From the IMG/VR virus record IMGVR_UViG_3300009151_000317, positions 1 through 26,606 of that record: DNA of 26,606 nt, one strand, 5' to 3'. The position numbers and the translations under genes were made by a program. Shown piece after piece: positions 14,390-21,647 of this stretch (its first letter is position 1; the number at the start of each line of letters is the position of its first letter). The notes under the pieces are model-generated. The model was given only the letters and a program-made list of their open reading frames with translations. It ran no database searches and was not told the DNA's origin. Source of the stretch: a virus.

Positions 14390-14532
14390 CTGCTGCACAA
14401 TAGTGCTTGTTTTCATTCGAGAATCAGGCATTATTGTGCATGTTTGCCCCGTTAAGTTGCCACATGTAAACCGATCCTCGGCCCTCGCACGGTTGCCGGT
14501 GTAGATTGTGGCGCGGGCCGTGGTCCATGGCC

Positions 14533-14572
14533 CGCGCACCGGCTGCCGCCGGTGCGCGTTTGCTGGTTTTTT
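14533..14572 (+). terminator. 11-bp GC hairpin with downstream T-rich stretch
   Basis: CGCGCACCGGC (14533-14543), loop TGCC, GCCGGTGCGCG (14548-14558), then TTT and after a few bases a run of Ts. Terminator-like for the DUF932 gene, although the main T run is somewhat displaced. Confidence 0.55.
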
Positions 14573-14589
14573 GCCCGTTGCCCTTTGCT

Positions 14590-14623
14590 CGCGGGCCGCG
14601 CAGCGCGGCCCGCGTTACTTTTT
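14590..14623 (+). terminator. 11-bp GC hairpin followed by TTACTTTTT
   Basis: CGCGGGCCGCG (14590-14600), loop CAG, CGCGGCCCGCG (14604-14614), then TTACTTTTT. Good intrinsic terminator form. Confidence 0.7.
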
Positions 14624-14661
14624 CCCACAATGGTGGCGGCGGGGGCGGGTGGGCTCGCCGG
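14622..14661. repeat. G-rich repeated element, copy 1
   Basis: Forty bases that match 16063-16102 with three mismatches. The core is GGGGGCGGGTGGG followed by CTCGCCGGGG, giving four G tracts of three or more, a G-quadruplex pattern. It lies directly after a terminator. Confidence 0.75.
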
Positions 14662-14707
14662 GGTAAAGATAATCTATTGCTGGCGCTGGTTCGATAGAAA
14701 CAATTCA

Positions 14708-14737
14708 TTGGACGCGGACCGGGGCCCGTGATGTAAT
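14708..14737 (+). promoter_or_regulatory. Possible promoter for 14783-15365
   Basis: TTGGAC (14708-14713), an 18-base spacer and TGTAAT (14732-14737). AGAAAGGATAG at 14768-14778 follows. Confidence 0.5.
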
Positions 14738-14782
14738 TCTCTTACGCCTTGATCTTGGGGCGCACTTAGAAAGGATAGAGAA

Positions 14783-14938
14783 ATGACAGACGAGCAATAT
14801 AAATTTCCATGCGAAGACTTAGCACATGCCACCTATAAGTGGGGCATTGAGTATTCCAACGATGAAGATGGTGACGAGGTTACCCATGTCGAGTGGTTTA
14901 CAACAGAAGAAGAACGCAACCAATTATTGAAAGGATAG
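14783..14938 (+). CDS. Small acidic protein, 51 aa
   Basis: Translation gives an acidic protein with YKWGIEYSNDEDGDEVTHVE and the ending NQLLKG. AGAAAGGATAG precedes ATG 14783. Its last codons, AAA GGA TAG, are themselves the ribosome-site element of the next gene, which starts four bases after the stop, so the two are tightly coupled. No family was recognised; the charge could suggest DNA mimicry, but nothing proves it. Confidence 0.7.
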   Translation: MTDEQYKFPCEDLAHATYKWGIEYSNDEDGDEVTHVEWFTTEEERNQLLKG

Positions 14939-14942
14939 CAAA

Positions 14943-15365
14943 ATGAACAACCCCCTTAAAGGATGGTATAGCGACTTGTTCGGCAGCCGTGGCGTGGACG
15001 TAGCAGCAGCACTCGATTACGTGGATCAGTTGGCAACCGCCAGCAGTGACGGCGTGGCAGTGCAAACAGCAGCACGCGTGCTGCTCAATACTGTGATCGG
15101 CGCAGTCGATCAGATACTCAGCGCCCGCAGTCCGGAGAAGATAGCTATCACCGATCTAATCGATCAGCGAATTGAATCGGTGATAGATCAGAAGATTAGC
15201 GACTGGATGGATAGCAACATAGACATCGATGACAAGATCAACGACTGGGTGTCGAATAACCTCGACCTGCACGACCACAACATTAGCGACATAATCACGG
15301 ATTGGATGAACAACAACCTAGACGATAAAATCGCTGATATGGATTTAGTTGTAAGAGTGCGTTAA
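14943..15365 (+). CDS. Repeat-containing acidic protein, 140 aa
   Basis: The N-terminal half (NPLKGWYSDLFG then helical, LLNTVIGAVDQILSA) is followed by imperfect repeats rich in Ile/Asp/Trp: ISDWMDSNIDIDDK, INDWVSNNLDLHDHN and ITDWMNNNLDDK (about residues 80-134). The spacing suggests a rod or oligomerising helices. TGAAAGGATAG precedes ATG 14943. No family was recognised. Confidence 0.75.
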   Translation: MNNPLKGWYSDLFGSRGVDVAAALDYVDQLATASSDGVAVQTAARVLLNTVIGAVDQILSARSPEKIAITDLIDQRIESVIDQKISDWMDSNIDIDDKINDWVSNNLDLHDHNISDIITDWMNNNLDDKIADMDLVVRVR

Positions 15366-15378
15366 TTCCTGTTATAAT
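15349..15378 (+). promoter_or_regulatory. Promoter with consensus -10 TATAAT
   Basis: TTGTAA (15349-15354), an 18-base spacer and TATAAT (15373-15378). It lies at the end of the preceding gene and points to 15426-15887. Confidence 0.6.
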
Positions 15379-15382
15379 TCAA

Positions 15383-15406
15383 GCACTGGATCAGCCGATC
15401 CAGTGC
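15383..15406 (+). promoter_or_regulatory. 10-bp perfect hairpin at the expected transcript 5' end
   Basis: GCACTGGATC (15383-15392), loop AGCC, GATCCAGTGC (15397-15406). The expected start of transcription from TATAAT is near 15385, so the RNA would begin with this stem. It may protect the mRNA or bind a regulator as DNA. No T run follows, so it is not a terminator. Confidence 0.65.
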
Positions 15407-15425
15407 AACCTAGAAAGGATAGATT

Positions 15426-15887
15426 ATGAAACGCAAAACTAATCCACTGATTCAGGCAATCAGTGAAGCTTCCGACAAATCCCGCAGAGATGGCCATGAG
15501 CTAATCAGCAAGGCTAAGATGCTGGAAGAAAAGCGAATGAAGATCAGGGCTAACTACTCTGCCATCTTTAAAGACCTAGACCTGTCAGTGCATAACTTGT
15601 ACATGCGGACAAGTTATTACAAACCCTCGATCGAAGTTAGCCTGAACAAACTGGAAAGCTTTAAAGATGTCCAACTGGTCAAACTGTTGGACTTCTTCGC
15701 GTCCCAAACTGAGAAGATGGGAACAAGGGACTGGGCTAACTACTTGAACCGCGACTACACTTTCGAGCTGGAAGATGTAGTCGTTAACATATCTGCTTAT
15801 GTCAGATCAGACAGTCCGACATGTCGCAAGGTGCAAGTCGGAGTGAAGATAGAAGAGGTCGCACAGTACGAGTTAGTCTGCGACTGA
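15426..15887 (+). CDS. Unknown protein, 153 aa
   Basis: A basic, helical N-terminus (ISEASDKSRRDGHELISKAK, then LEEKRMKIRANY) is followed by a mixed domain with TFELEDVVVNISAYVRSDSP and a beta-rich end (VQVGVKIEEVAQYELVCD). AGAAAGGATAG precedes the ATG and the gene has its own promoter, 5' hairpin and two downstream terminators, so it forms a single-gene unit. No family was recognised. Confidence 0.75.
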   Translation: MKRKTNPLIQAISEASDKSRRDGHELISKAKMLEEKRMKIRANYSAIFKDLDLSVHNLYMRTSYYKPSIEVSLNKLESFKDVQLVKLLDFFASQTEKMGTRDWANYLNRDYTFELEDVVVNISAYVRSDSPTCRKVQVGVKIEEVAQYELVCD

Positions 15888-15925
15888 TCCGCGCACTGGT
15901 CGGCGCTGCCAACCAGTCCAGACCC

Positions 15926-15956
15926 AAGGCCCACACCGCAAGGTGTGGGCCTTTTT
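15926..15956 (+). terminator. Intrinsic terminator after 15426-15887
   Basis: AAGGCCCACACC pairs with GGTGTGGGCCTT around a GCAA tetraloop, followed by Ts to 15956. A textbook form. Confidence 0.93.
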
Positions 15957-16002
15957 ACTTTCCCCTTTAGAATCAACGACTTAGGCCATCATAGAGAAAG
16001 TT

Positions 16003-16033
16003 AATCGGTGCGCTCGCACCGATTGTTATTTTT
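16003..16033 (+). terminator. Second intrinsic terminator
   Basis: AATCGGTGC (16003-16011), loop GCTC, GCACCGATT (16016-16024), then GTTATTTTT. It gives double protection before the large terminase unit. Confidence 0.8.
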
Positions 16034-16062
16034 CATTTGACACGCTCGATTTTTTGATATCC

Positions 16063-16102
16063 TTCCCTCAATGGTGGTGGCGGGGGCGGGTGGGCACGCC
16101 GG
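16063..16102. repeat. G-rich repeated element, copy 2
   Basis: Matches 14622-14661 with three mismatches over 40 bases; again located behind a terminator pair. The fourth G tract is shorter here (GG). Confidence 0.75.
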
Positions 16103-16311
16103 TACACCTGTCAGTCATACTTCCTTAGGGGGGAGGGCCACTTTAGGCCCCGTCAGCGCAAGCGAAGGACATAGGCCCTGTTTTAAACAAACAAAAGACT
16201 CCTAAAAACCTGACCCCCCACCCCCGGCCTCCCCACAAAAGACCCCCCTTGCTTGGAAAAAAGCTTGGGGTGGGTTAATATATAAAAAATTCAGAACCTG
16301 AAGGTCTGCCC
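16103..16311. other. Non-coding C-rich leader before the large terminase gene
   Basis: No gene. It contains an AGGGGGGAGGG stretch near 16127-16137 and four C tracts between 16214 and 16248 (6, 5, 4 and 6 long), which on the minus strand form a G-quadruplex-like pattern. With the terminators and repeat upstream, 15888-16311 is about 420 bases without coding. Confidence 0.55.
16253..16281 (+). promoter_or_regulatory. Possible promoter for the structural block
   Basis: TTGGAA (16253-16258), 17 bases, TAATAT (16276-16281), in an AT-rich stretch about 30 bases before the terminase start. Boxes are only moderate matches. Confidence 0.45.
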
Positions 16312-17784
16312 GTGAACACCGCCACGCCACAAGATGTCGAAGCCGAACGCCTCCGACTCGAACTCCGCCTCCAATTATTGGATGCCCAAGAGAAAGCCAA
16401 CAGCACCTTTCTTGACTTCTGCAAATACGTGTGGCCCGAGATGCTCGTTGGGGAACACCACAAGATAATTGCGGAAGCCTTTGACCGCGTCATTGCTGGT
16501 AAATGCAAGCGCCTGATGATTGCCATGCCTCCTCGGCACGGAAAGTCCCAGCTCGGCAGCTACCTGTTCCCGGCCTATGTCATGGGAAAAATCCCCGACA
16601 GCAAGTTGATCGTTGGTTCGCACACCGCCGAACTTGCCCAACGCTTCGGTCGCATGATCCGTAACCTTGTAGAAGAAGACCGTTACAAGGAACTCTTTCC
16701 CAATGTTGGCCTGTCTGTTGACTCCAAGGCTGCCGGTCGGTGGAACACGAAGGGCGGCGGTGAGGCGTTCTTCATTGGTAAGGGCGGTGCCATGACCGGA
16801 CGCGGCGGCAACATCGTGATCCTTGACGACATCTTGGATGAACAAGACGCTTTGTCCGACACCGCGATGGAGAACACGTGGGAGTGGTACACGTCCGGCC
16901 CCCGGCAGCGGTTACAGCCCGGTGGTTCAATCATCGTCATCAACACACGCTGGAAGACTGACGACCTAAGTGGTCGCTTACTTCGTCAGCAGGGTCAGTT
17001 GAAGTCTGACCAGTGGGAGGTAATCGAGTTCCCTGCCATATTGCCCAGCAACAAACCCCTGTGGCCGGGATACTGGAGCCTTGATGAGTTAGAGAAGGTC
17101 AAGGTTTCCATTGGCATGAAGAAGTGGAATGCCCAGTGGCAGCAGGCCCCGACGAACGATGAGGGTGCCATTCTCAAACGGGAATGGTGGCGCAAGTGGA
17201 AGTCTGAGACTCCTCCGCTCTGTGAGTATTTGATCCAGACGTACGACACGGCGTACAGCAAAAAGGAGAGTGCTGACTTTTCTGTAATCAGCACGTGGGG
17301 CGTGTTTATCCCCAGTCTTGACTCGGGCCCGAACCTGATGTTGTTGAACGTGAAGAAGGGTCGGTGGGACTTTCCGGAACTCAAGCGCATTGCCAAGGCT
17401 GAGTACATGTACTGGAATCCTGACAATGTCCTGATCGAGGCCAAGGCGACTGGCACGCCGTTGCAGCAGGAGTTGCGCAAGATTGGAATCCCTGTGACTA
17501 TGTACAGCCCCGGCGGACGACGCAGTGGCCAAGACAAGATCAGCCGGGCCAACGCGGTCGCTCCTTTGCTGGAGTCTGGAATGATTTGGTATCCGGAAGA
17601 TTTGGAGTGGGCGCAGGAAATGGTGGAAGAGTGTGCTGCTTTCCCCAATGGTGCACATGATGATCAGGTGGACTCAGCGGTCATGGCTTGGATGCGCTTT
17701 CGTCAGGGCAACTTTATATCTTTGCTGGATGACGATTTGGAGCAGCCGGAACCTGCGGATGACAAGTACGAATACTACGGTTGA
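16312..17784 (+). CDS. terL: Terminase large subunit, 490 aa
   Basis: DNA-packaging ATPase and nuclease. ATPase part: Walker A PPRHGKS (residues 73-79), Walker B IVILDD (168-173) and the coupling segment INTRWKTDD (210-218). Nuclease part with an RNase H-like fold: D312 in QTYDTAYS, E376 in VLIEAKATG, and D450/D451/D454 in GAHDDQVDSA. The C-terminal half matches the TIGR01630-type phage terminases. Length is normal. The start is GTG 16312 with AAGG seven bases upstream; no in-frame ATG occurs before the conserved part. The next gene overlaps or closely follows. Confidence 0.96.
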   Translation: MNTATPQDVEAERLRLELRLQLLDAQEKANSTFLDFCKYVWPEMLVGEHHKIIAEAFDRVIAGKCKRLMIAMPPRHGKSQLGSYLFPAYVMGKIPDSKLIVGSHTAELAQRFGRMIRNLVEEDRYKELFPNVGLSVDSKAAGRWNTKGGGEAFFIGKGGAMTGRGGNIVILDDILDEQDALSDTAMENTWEWYTSGPRQRLQPGGSIIVINTRWKTDDLSGRLLRQQGQLKSDQWEVIEFPAILPSNKPLWPGYWSLDELEKVKVSIGMKKWNAQWQQAPTNDEGAILKREWWRKWKSETPPLCEYLIQTYDTAYSKKESADFSVISTWGVFIPSLDSGPNLMLLNVKKGRWDFPELKRIAKAEYMYWNPDNVLIEAKATGTPLQQELRKIGIPVTMYSPGGRRSGQDKISRANAVAPLLESGMIWYPEDLEWAQEMVEECAAFPNGAHDDQVDSAVMAWMRFRQGNFISLLDDDLEQPEPADDKYEYYG

Positions 17785-17858
17785 CACGCCCTACACCACC
17801 AGTAGAATCGGGCGATATTCCCAAACCGGCGCAGCCGGTACATGAAGGACCCCGGACC

Positions 17859-20800
17859 ATGGCCCAAGAATCGATCGACGACCTCATCAATGCTGTGATG
17901 CAAACGGAGTCCCGTGGCAAGCGGTACACGGACGGTAAGCTTACCACCTCGCCTAAGGGTGCGGAAGGCGAGATGCAGGTCATGCGAAAGACGCAACGCG
18001 ATCCGGGCTTTGGTGTCAAGCCTGCTCAAGACAACAGCGCAGAAGAGATTGCCCGCGTAGGCAAGGATTACTTGAAGGCTATGGTCAACAAGTTTGGGGA
18101 CAAGGATACTGCGCTTGTTGCTTACAACTGGGGTCCGGGCAACACGAACAAATGGCTGGCAGCCGGTGCGGACCCGACTAAATTGCCAAAGGAAACGCAG
18201 GCTTATCTGGCCAAGGTCAACAGCAATCTTGGCACGGCCACCGCTTCTACCCCCTCCGCTCCCACTTCTCCTGCTTCTCCTACACAAACCACTTCTACTG
18301 CCAAATCTGCCCGCGTAGCTGCGGCACCGGCTTCTGTCACGGAGCATCCAATGCTGGCCATGTTGGGCCCGAACTATCAGGCGGCGTTGGCGGTAGCCAT
18401 GCTGGCGGATCAGGGCGAGAAGGAAGGCAAGAGTGAGGATGATGAAAGCGAATCGGAGAAGATGATGAAGGAGTACATGGCTACCCCTGCGCGGCCCGTG
18501 GCCCTTGCTCAGGCAGACATGAGCTATCAGTCTCCGTTTCCGGAAATACAAAAACCACAGCAACAACAACCTGTAGGTATGGCAGAAGGTGGTGATGTGT
18601 CTGCCCCTGATATTGGTGACGCGCCAGCACGGGAAGATTTAGCTCGCATGTTTGCCAATCAAGAGATGGTTGCGGGCATGGGGGACATGACTACCGCAGG
18701 AGTGGGCAGAAATTTTGATGTGGGCGGCGGTAATTTAAATATTGGCGCTGCCCTGACAAGCATGACCAGAGATGAAAAGCAAGAGCTGGCCAAGAATTTG
18801 ATGGCGGCGTACACGCACAATATTGGCAACGCAACCGTTGGCATGAATGTCAACAAGCCGCTGGATATTCCGGCGGATGTGTACCAAGCAGCTTTGATGG
18901 GTTCCATGCCAATCGGTCAGGGCCGTGCAATGATCTCGGCCCAAGGAACGCGGGTCAATGGCCAAGACTATCCAGTCAATCAGATGATTGGGTATGAGCA
19001 TCCGGTGGGCCCCGGTCAATTAAGCTTTAATGCTTCTCAGATGAAAGATTTTCCTGAGAGCAGGCAATACCAATTGCAATACCGCATGCCTATTGGTCGC
19101 GCTGACGGCGGAGATGTAGCGCCCCCCGTTACTGAAGAAGACCCCCTCCGAAACTTGCCGCCCGCCTCCCCGCAAGATACAACTGCTATGGACAAATATA
19201 GGCTGGCTCTTTGGGCGGAAAAAAACAATCCAGACATGTTGACTACCAATAACAATGAGCTTGCAGCATTATTGATGCGAGGCCGTAGGGATAGTCGAAC
19301 ATACGATGATCGGTCAGAAGAAGAGCCAAGATTGGAGCAAAGAAGAAACGTAAGCCCTTATAACTCCCCCGAAGAATTTCAAAATATGCCGGGTGACAAC
19401 ATTTTTGGAATGCGACGTGAAATGCCTCGCCCTGAAAGCTTTGATTACCCCCGACTTGGAAGAGGGGATGATTACCGTAGGCCAGAACAAGAAGCACGAC
19501 AAAAGCGGGATGAGATTACAAGACAAGCGATGGAACTAGGGTTTCCTTTTAGAGGAACGTATTACGCAAATGGCGGTGTGGTGCACCGGGCCGGTGGCTC
19601 TCCTGACACGGGCGAGCGCATGACTCCTCAGCAGATCGAGCAGCTTGCTGCCGACCAAGTTGCGCTCAATACGTACCAACCGCCTACTGCCCGCCCATCT
19701 ACGGGCATGAACAGAAACATCACGTACCGCAATGGTGAAGACACGGCAGCGGTCATGCAGGGCGCGGCGAATTTACCGTATGACTTGTTGGGAATTCCTC
19801 GCGACATTCCCAACATGATCATGACACCGTTTGGCTATGGGGTGGAAAAGCCAGTGATGGGTTCTGATTGGCTCAAGGAACAGGCCACTGCGGCAGGTAT
19901 TCGTCCACCTCCTTCTACAAACCCAACTCTTCGCGCTTTTCATAATGTTGGCGAGGTAAGCGCTGGACTTGTAAACCCCGGACCAATCGCCGCCAAGGTT
20001 GGCCAGACAGCGGAAAAAGCTATTGCCACGGGCGGCAAAACGGTAGCCAAAGAAATGTTACGCGGCCTAGAAGGCCAAGGCGTGTTGGCTCCAATCAGTC
20101 CGCAGGACTCTATCATGTACGCGGTCAAACCAAAAGGCGGCGCGTTCACAGGAACACGTGAATATGAGTATCCTCGTCCGGGCACAGAAGGAAGAGTGGC
20201 GTTTGAGGATTCGGTAACAAGCCTTATTAAGTCCGGTGAGCTATTGCCCGACCTGCGTACTGATCTGCCAATACCAATGCAATCAAGAAAAGCGCTTGAT
20301 GGCTGGGTAGAGGACAAGATTGGAAGCTACATCCGCAAAGACATGGCAACAAAAAATGACCCTTTTGTCAAAGCTGTGGACGAAGGCAAAAAATTACATT
20401 TGCTTGAAGATTTGGGCGATATAAAGCCAATGAGCGGTCTTGCAAGAAGAAGGGACAGAGAAGGGTTTCCGGCATGGGGTTCTGCAAAAACACCGTTAGG
20501 CAGGAAACTAGAAAAACAAATTGATTCTTCTATGTGGTCAGAAGACATTGGAGATGTGAATGCCTACAACATGCATCCCTTGATGGAGGGCTTCAGAGAT
20601 ACCAACCCCAACATGCCGATATATACCCCCGGCTCACAACTTGCAAATAGGATGCAGTTTCCTAAGATGATTGAAGGTATGGAAGACATGTTAGCGGGAA
20701 GGAAGTACACCGCATACGGAGACATTTCCGTCCCAATCCCACAAGAATATCAACTTACCCCTGAAAAGCTACAAGGCATGTCCCCCGTCCAAGCTTCGGA

Positions 20801-21638
20801 GAAAGTTGCCTTGTTTAATCAATGGCGGGATGGAGAACGCCAGATACAAGCAGCCCAGTATTTGGACAAGCATGGCAACGTCTACAAAAAATACGACAAC
20901 GGTCGCAAGTGGATTGCTATGGACGATCTTGCACAAGAACCAAAACAATCGGAGTTGGTGCAACAAGCAGGTTGTTTAGGGGGCTGGTGTACAAAGGATG
21001 AAAGTTTTGCCTTAAGCAATGGTAGTGGGGATAATCGCCTGCATCTTTTGTTTGATGAAAAGGCCACACCAAAAGTCCAGCTTACCGTGACAACTGTGCA
21101 ACCCAACACTTCTGATTTTATTACGCACATGGATGATGCCCAGTACAACGCCATGCTGGGCAAATACGGGGAAAGAATACGCAATTACACCGCCTACGAT
21201 CCTTTTATTGAATCCACCCCAGAATATAATCAATGGCTCTCTACCCAAGGCCCAAAACAAGAACGAATCACGGAGATACAAGGGCAGTTTGGTAGAAACA
21301 ACATAGCAGACGACCCAAATTCTGGAAAATTTTTGAAAGAAGTTCAAGACTTTGTTAAAAGCAAGGACTGGGGCACTGTTGCAAACTTAGACGGCATCAA
21401 CATGATTGATCTGGATGACTATCTGCCCACGCTATCTCGCGGTTTGAATCCAGAACAGACAAATCAGTTGAGTGACTTCATGAAAAGTTTAAATGGCGGA
21501 TCGCGGTACGCGGATAAACAGGAAGGCGCAAATATCTTGAAAGAAGCAAGCCTGCGCGTATTCCGCCCTTTGTCCCCTCCCAAACACGCAACTGGTGGTA
21601 TGGTAGAACGTCAGGCCAGCACTGCTCGATATATTTAA
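17859..21638 (+). CDS. Giant virion-type protein: lytic transglycosylase plus degenerate PcfJ-like region, 1259 aa
   Basis: The N-terminal 100 residues form a soluble lytic transglycosylase domain: catalytic Glu17 in MQTESRG, GEMQV (37-41) and AYNWGPG (88-94). It would cut peptidoglycan during DNA entry. A low-complexity Pro/Ala/Thr/Ser linker follows, then glycine-rich parts with repeated short motifs (MAEGGDV, RADGGDV, YANGGVV, HATGGMV). Around residues 1010-1200 lies a region resembling the PcfJ-like domain of polyvalent proteins: GCLGGWC (1038-1044), later ITEIQGQFGRNN and an end like LKEVQDFVKS. The usual His of HCVGxY is Gly here. ATG 17859 has GAAGGA upstream; a TTG at 17781 overlapping the terL stop would add 26 residues. 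It is probably an injected internal protein. Confidence 0.8.
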   Translation: MAQESIDDLINAVMQTESRGKRYTDGKLTTSPKGAEGEMQVMRKTQRDPGFGVKPAQDNSAEEIARVGKDYLKAMVNKFGDKDTALVAYNWGPGNTNKWLAAGADPTKLPKETQAYLAKVNSNLGTATASTPSAPTSPASPTQTTSTAKSARVAAAPASVTEHPMLAMLGPNYQAALAVAMLADQGEKEGKSEDDESESEKMMKEYMATPARPVALAQADMSYQSPFPEIQKPQQQQPVGMAEGGDVSAPDIGDAPAREDLARMFANQEMVAGMGDMTTAGVGRNFDVGGGNLNIGAALTSMTRDEKQELAKNLMAAYTHNIGNATVGMNVNKPLDIPADVYQAALMGSMPIGQGRAMISAQGTRVNGQDYPVNQMIGYEHPVGPGQLSFNASQMKDFPESRQYQLQYRMPIGRADGGDVAPPVTEEDPLRNLPPASPQDTTAMDKYRLALWAEKNNPDMLTTNNNELAALLMRGRRDSRTYDDRSEEEPRLEQRRNVSPYNSPEEFQNMPGDNIFGMRREMPRPESFDYPRLGRGDDYRRPEQEARQKRDEITRQAMELGFPFRGTYYANGGVVHRAGGSPDTGERMTPQQIEQLAADQVALNTYQPPTARPSTGMNRNITYRNGEDTAAVMQGAANLPYDLLGIPRDIPNMIMTPFGYGVEKPVMGSDWLKEQATAAGIRPPPSTNPTLRAFHNVGEVSAGLVNPGPIAAKVGQTAEKAIATGGKTVAKEMLRGLEGQGVLAPISPQDSIMYAVKPKGGAFTGTREYEYPRPGTEGRVAFEDSVTSLIKSGELLPDLRTDLPIPMQSRKALDGWVEDKIGSYIRKDMATKNDPFVKAVDEGKKLHLLEDLGDIKPMSGLARRRDREGFPAWGSAKTPLGRKLEKQIDSSMWSEDIGDVNAYNMHPLMEGFRDTNPNMPIYTPGSQLANRMQFPKMIEGMEDMLAGRKYTAYGDISVPIPQEYQLTPEKLQGMSPVQASEKVALFNQWRDGERQIQAAQYLDKHGNVYKKYDNGRKWIAMDDLAQEPKQSELVQQAGCLGGWCTKDESFALSNGSGDNRLHLLFDEKATPKVQLTVTTVQPNTSDFITHMDDAQYNAMLGKYGERIRNYTAYDPFIESTPEYNQWLSTQGPKQERITEIQGQFGRNNIADDPNSGKFLKEVQDFVKSKDWGTVANLDGINMIDLDDYLPTLSRGLNPEQTNQLSDFMKSLNGGSRYADKQEGANILKEASLRVFRPLSPPKHATGGMVERQASTARYI

Positions 21639-21647
21639 GGACACAAC

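Larger units (their letters stand above)
14390..14782. other. Non-coding segment with GC-rich hairpins and a G-rich repeat
   Basis: No credible gene. In order it holds TGCACAATA (14394-14402) with its inverse TATTGTGCA (14432-14440), GCGCGGGCC/GGCCCGCGC (14511-14537), two 11-bp perfect hairpins annotated separately, the G-rich element (14622-14661) and a promoter (14708-14737). The first GC hairpin shares bases 14533-14537 with the second, so they cannot form together. Confidence 0.6.

Noticed and set aside
14506-14697. Rightward open frame across the GC hairpins
   Set aside because: Composed of hairpin and G-rich repeat sequence, low-complexity product, no ribosome site.
14680-14700. GGTTCGATA word resembling a tRNA T-arm
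   Set aside because: No matching acceptor, anticodon or D arms nearby.
17775-18569. Leftward open frame of 264 codons opposite the transglycosylase gene
   Set aside because: Antisense shadow of a recognised gene, arginine-rich, without a ribosome site.
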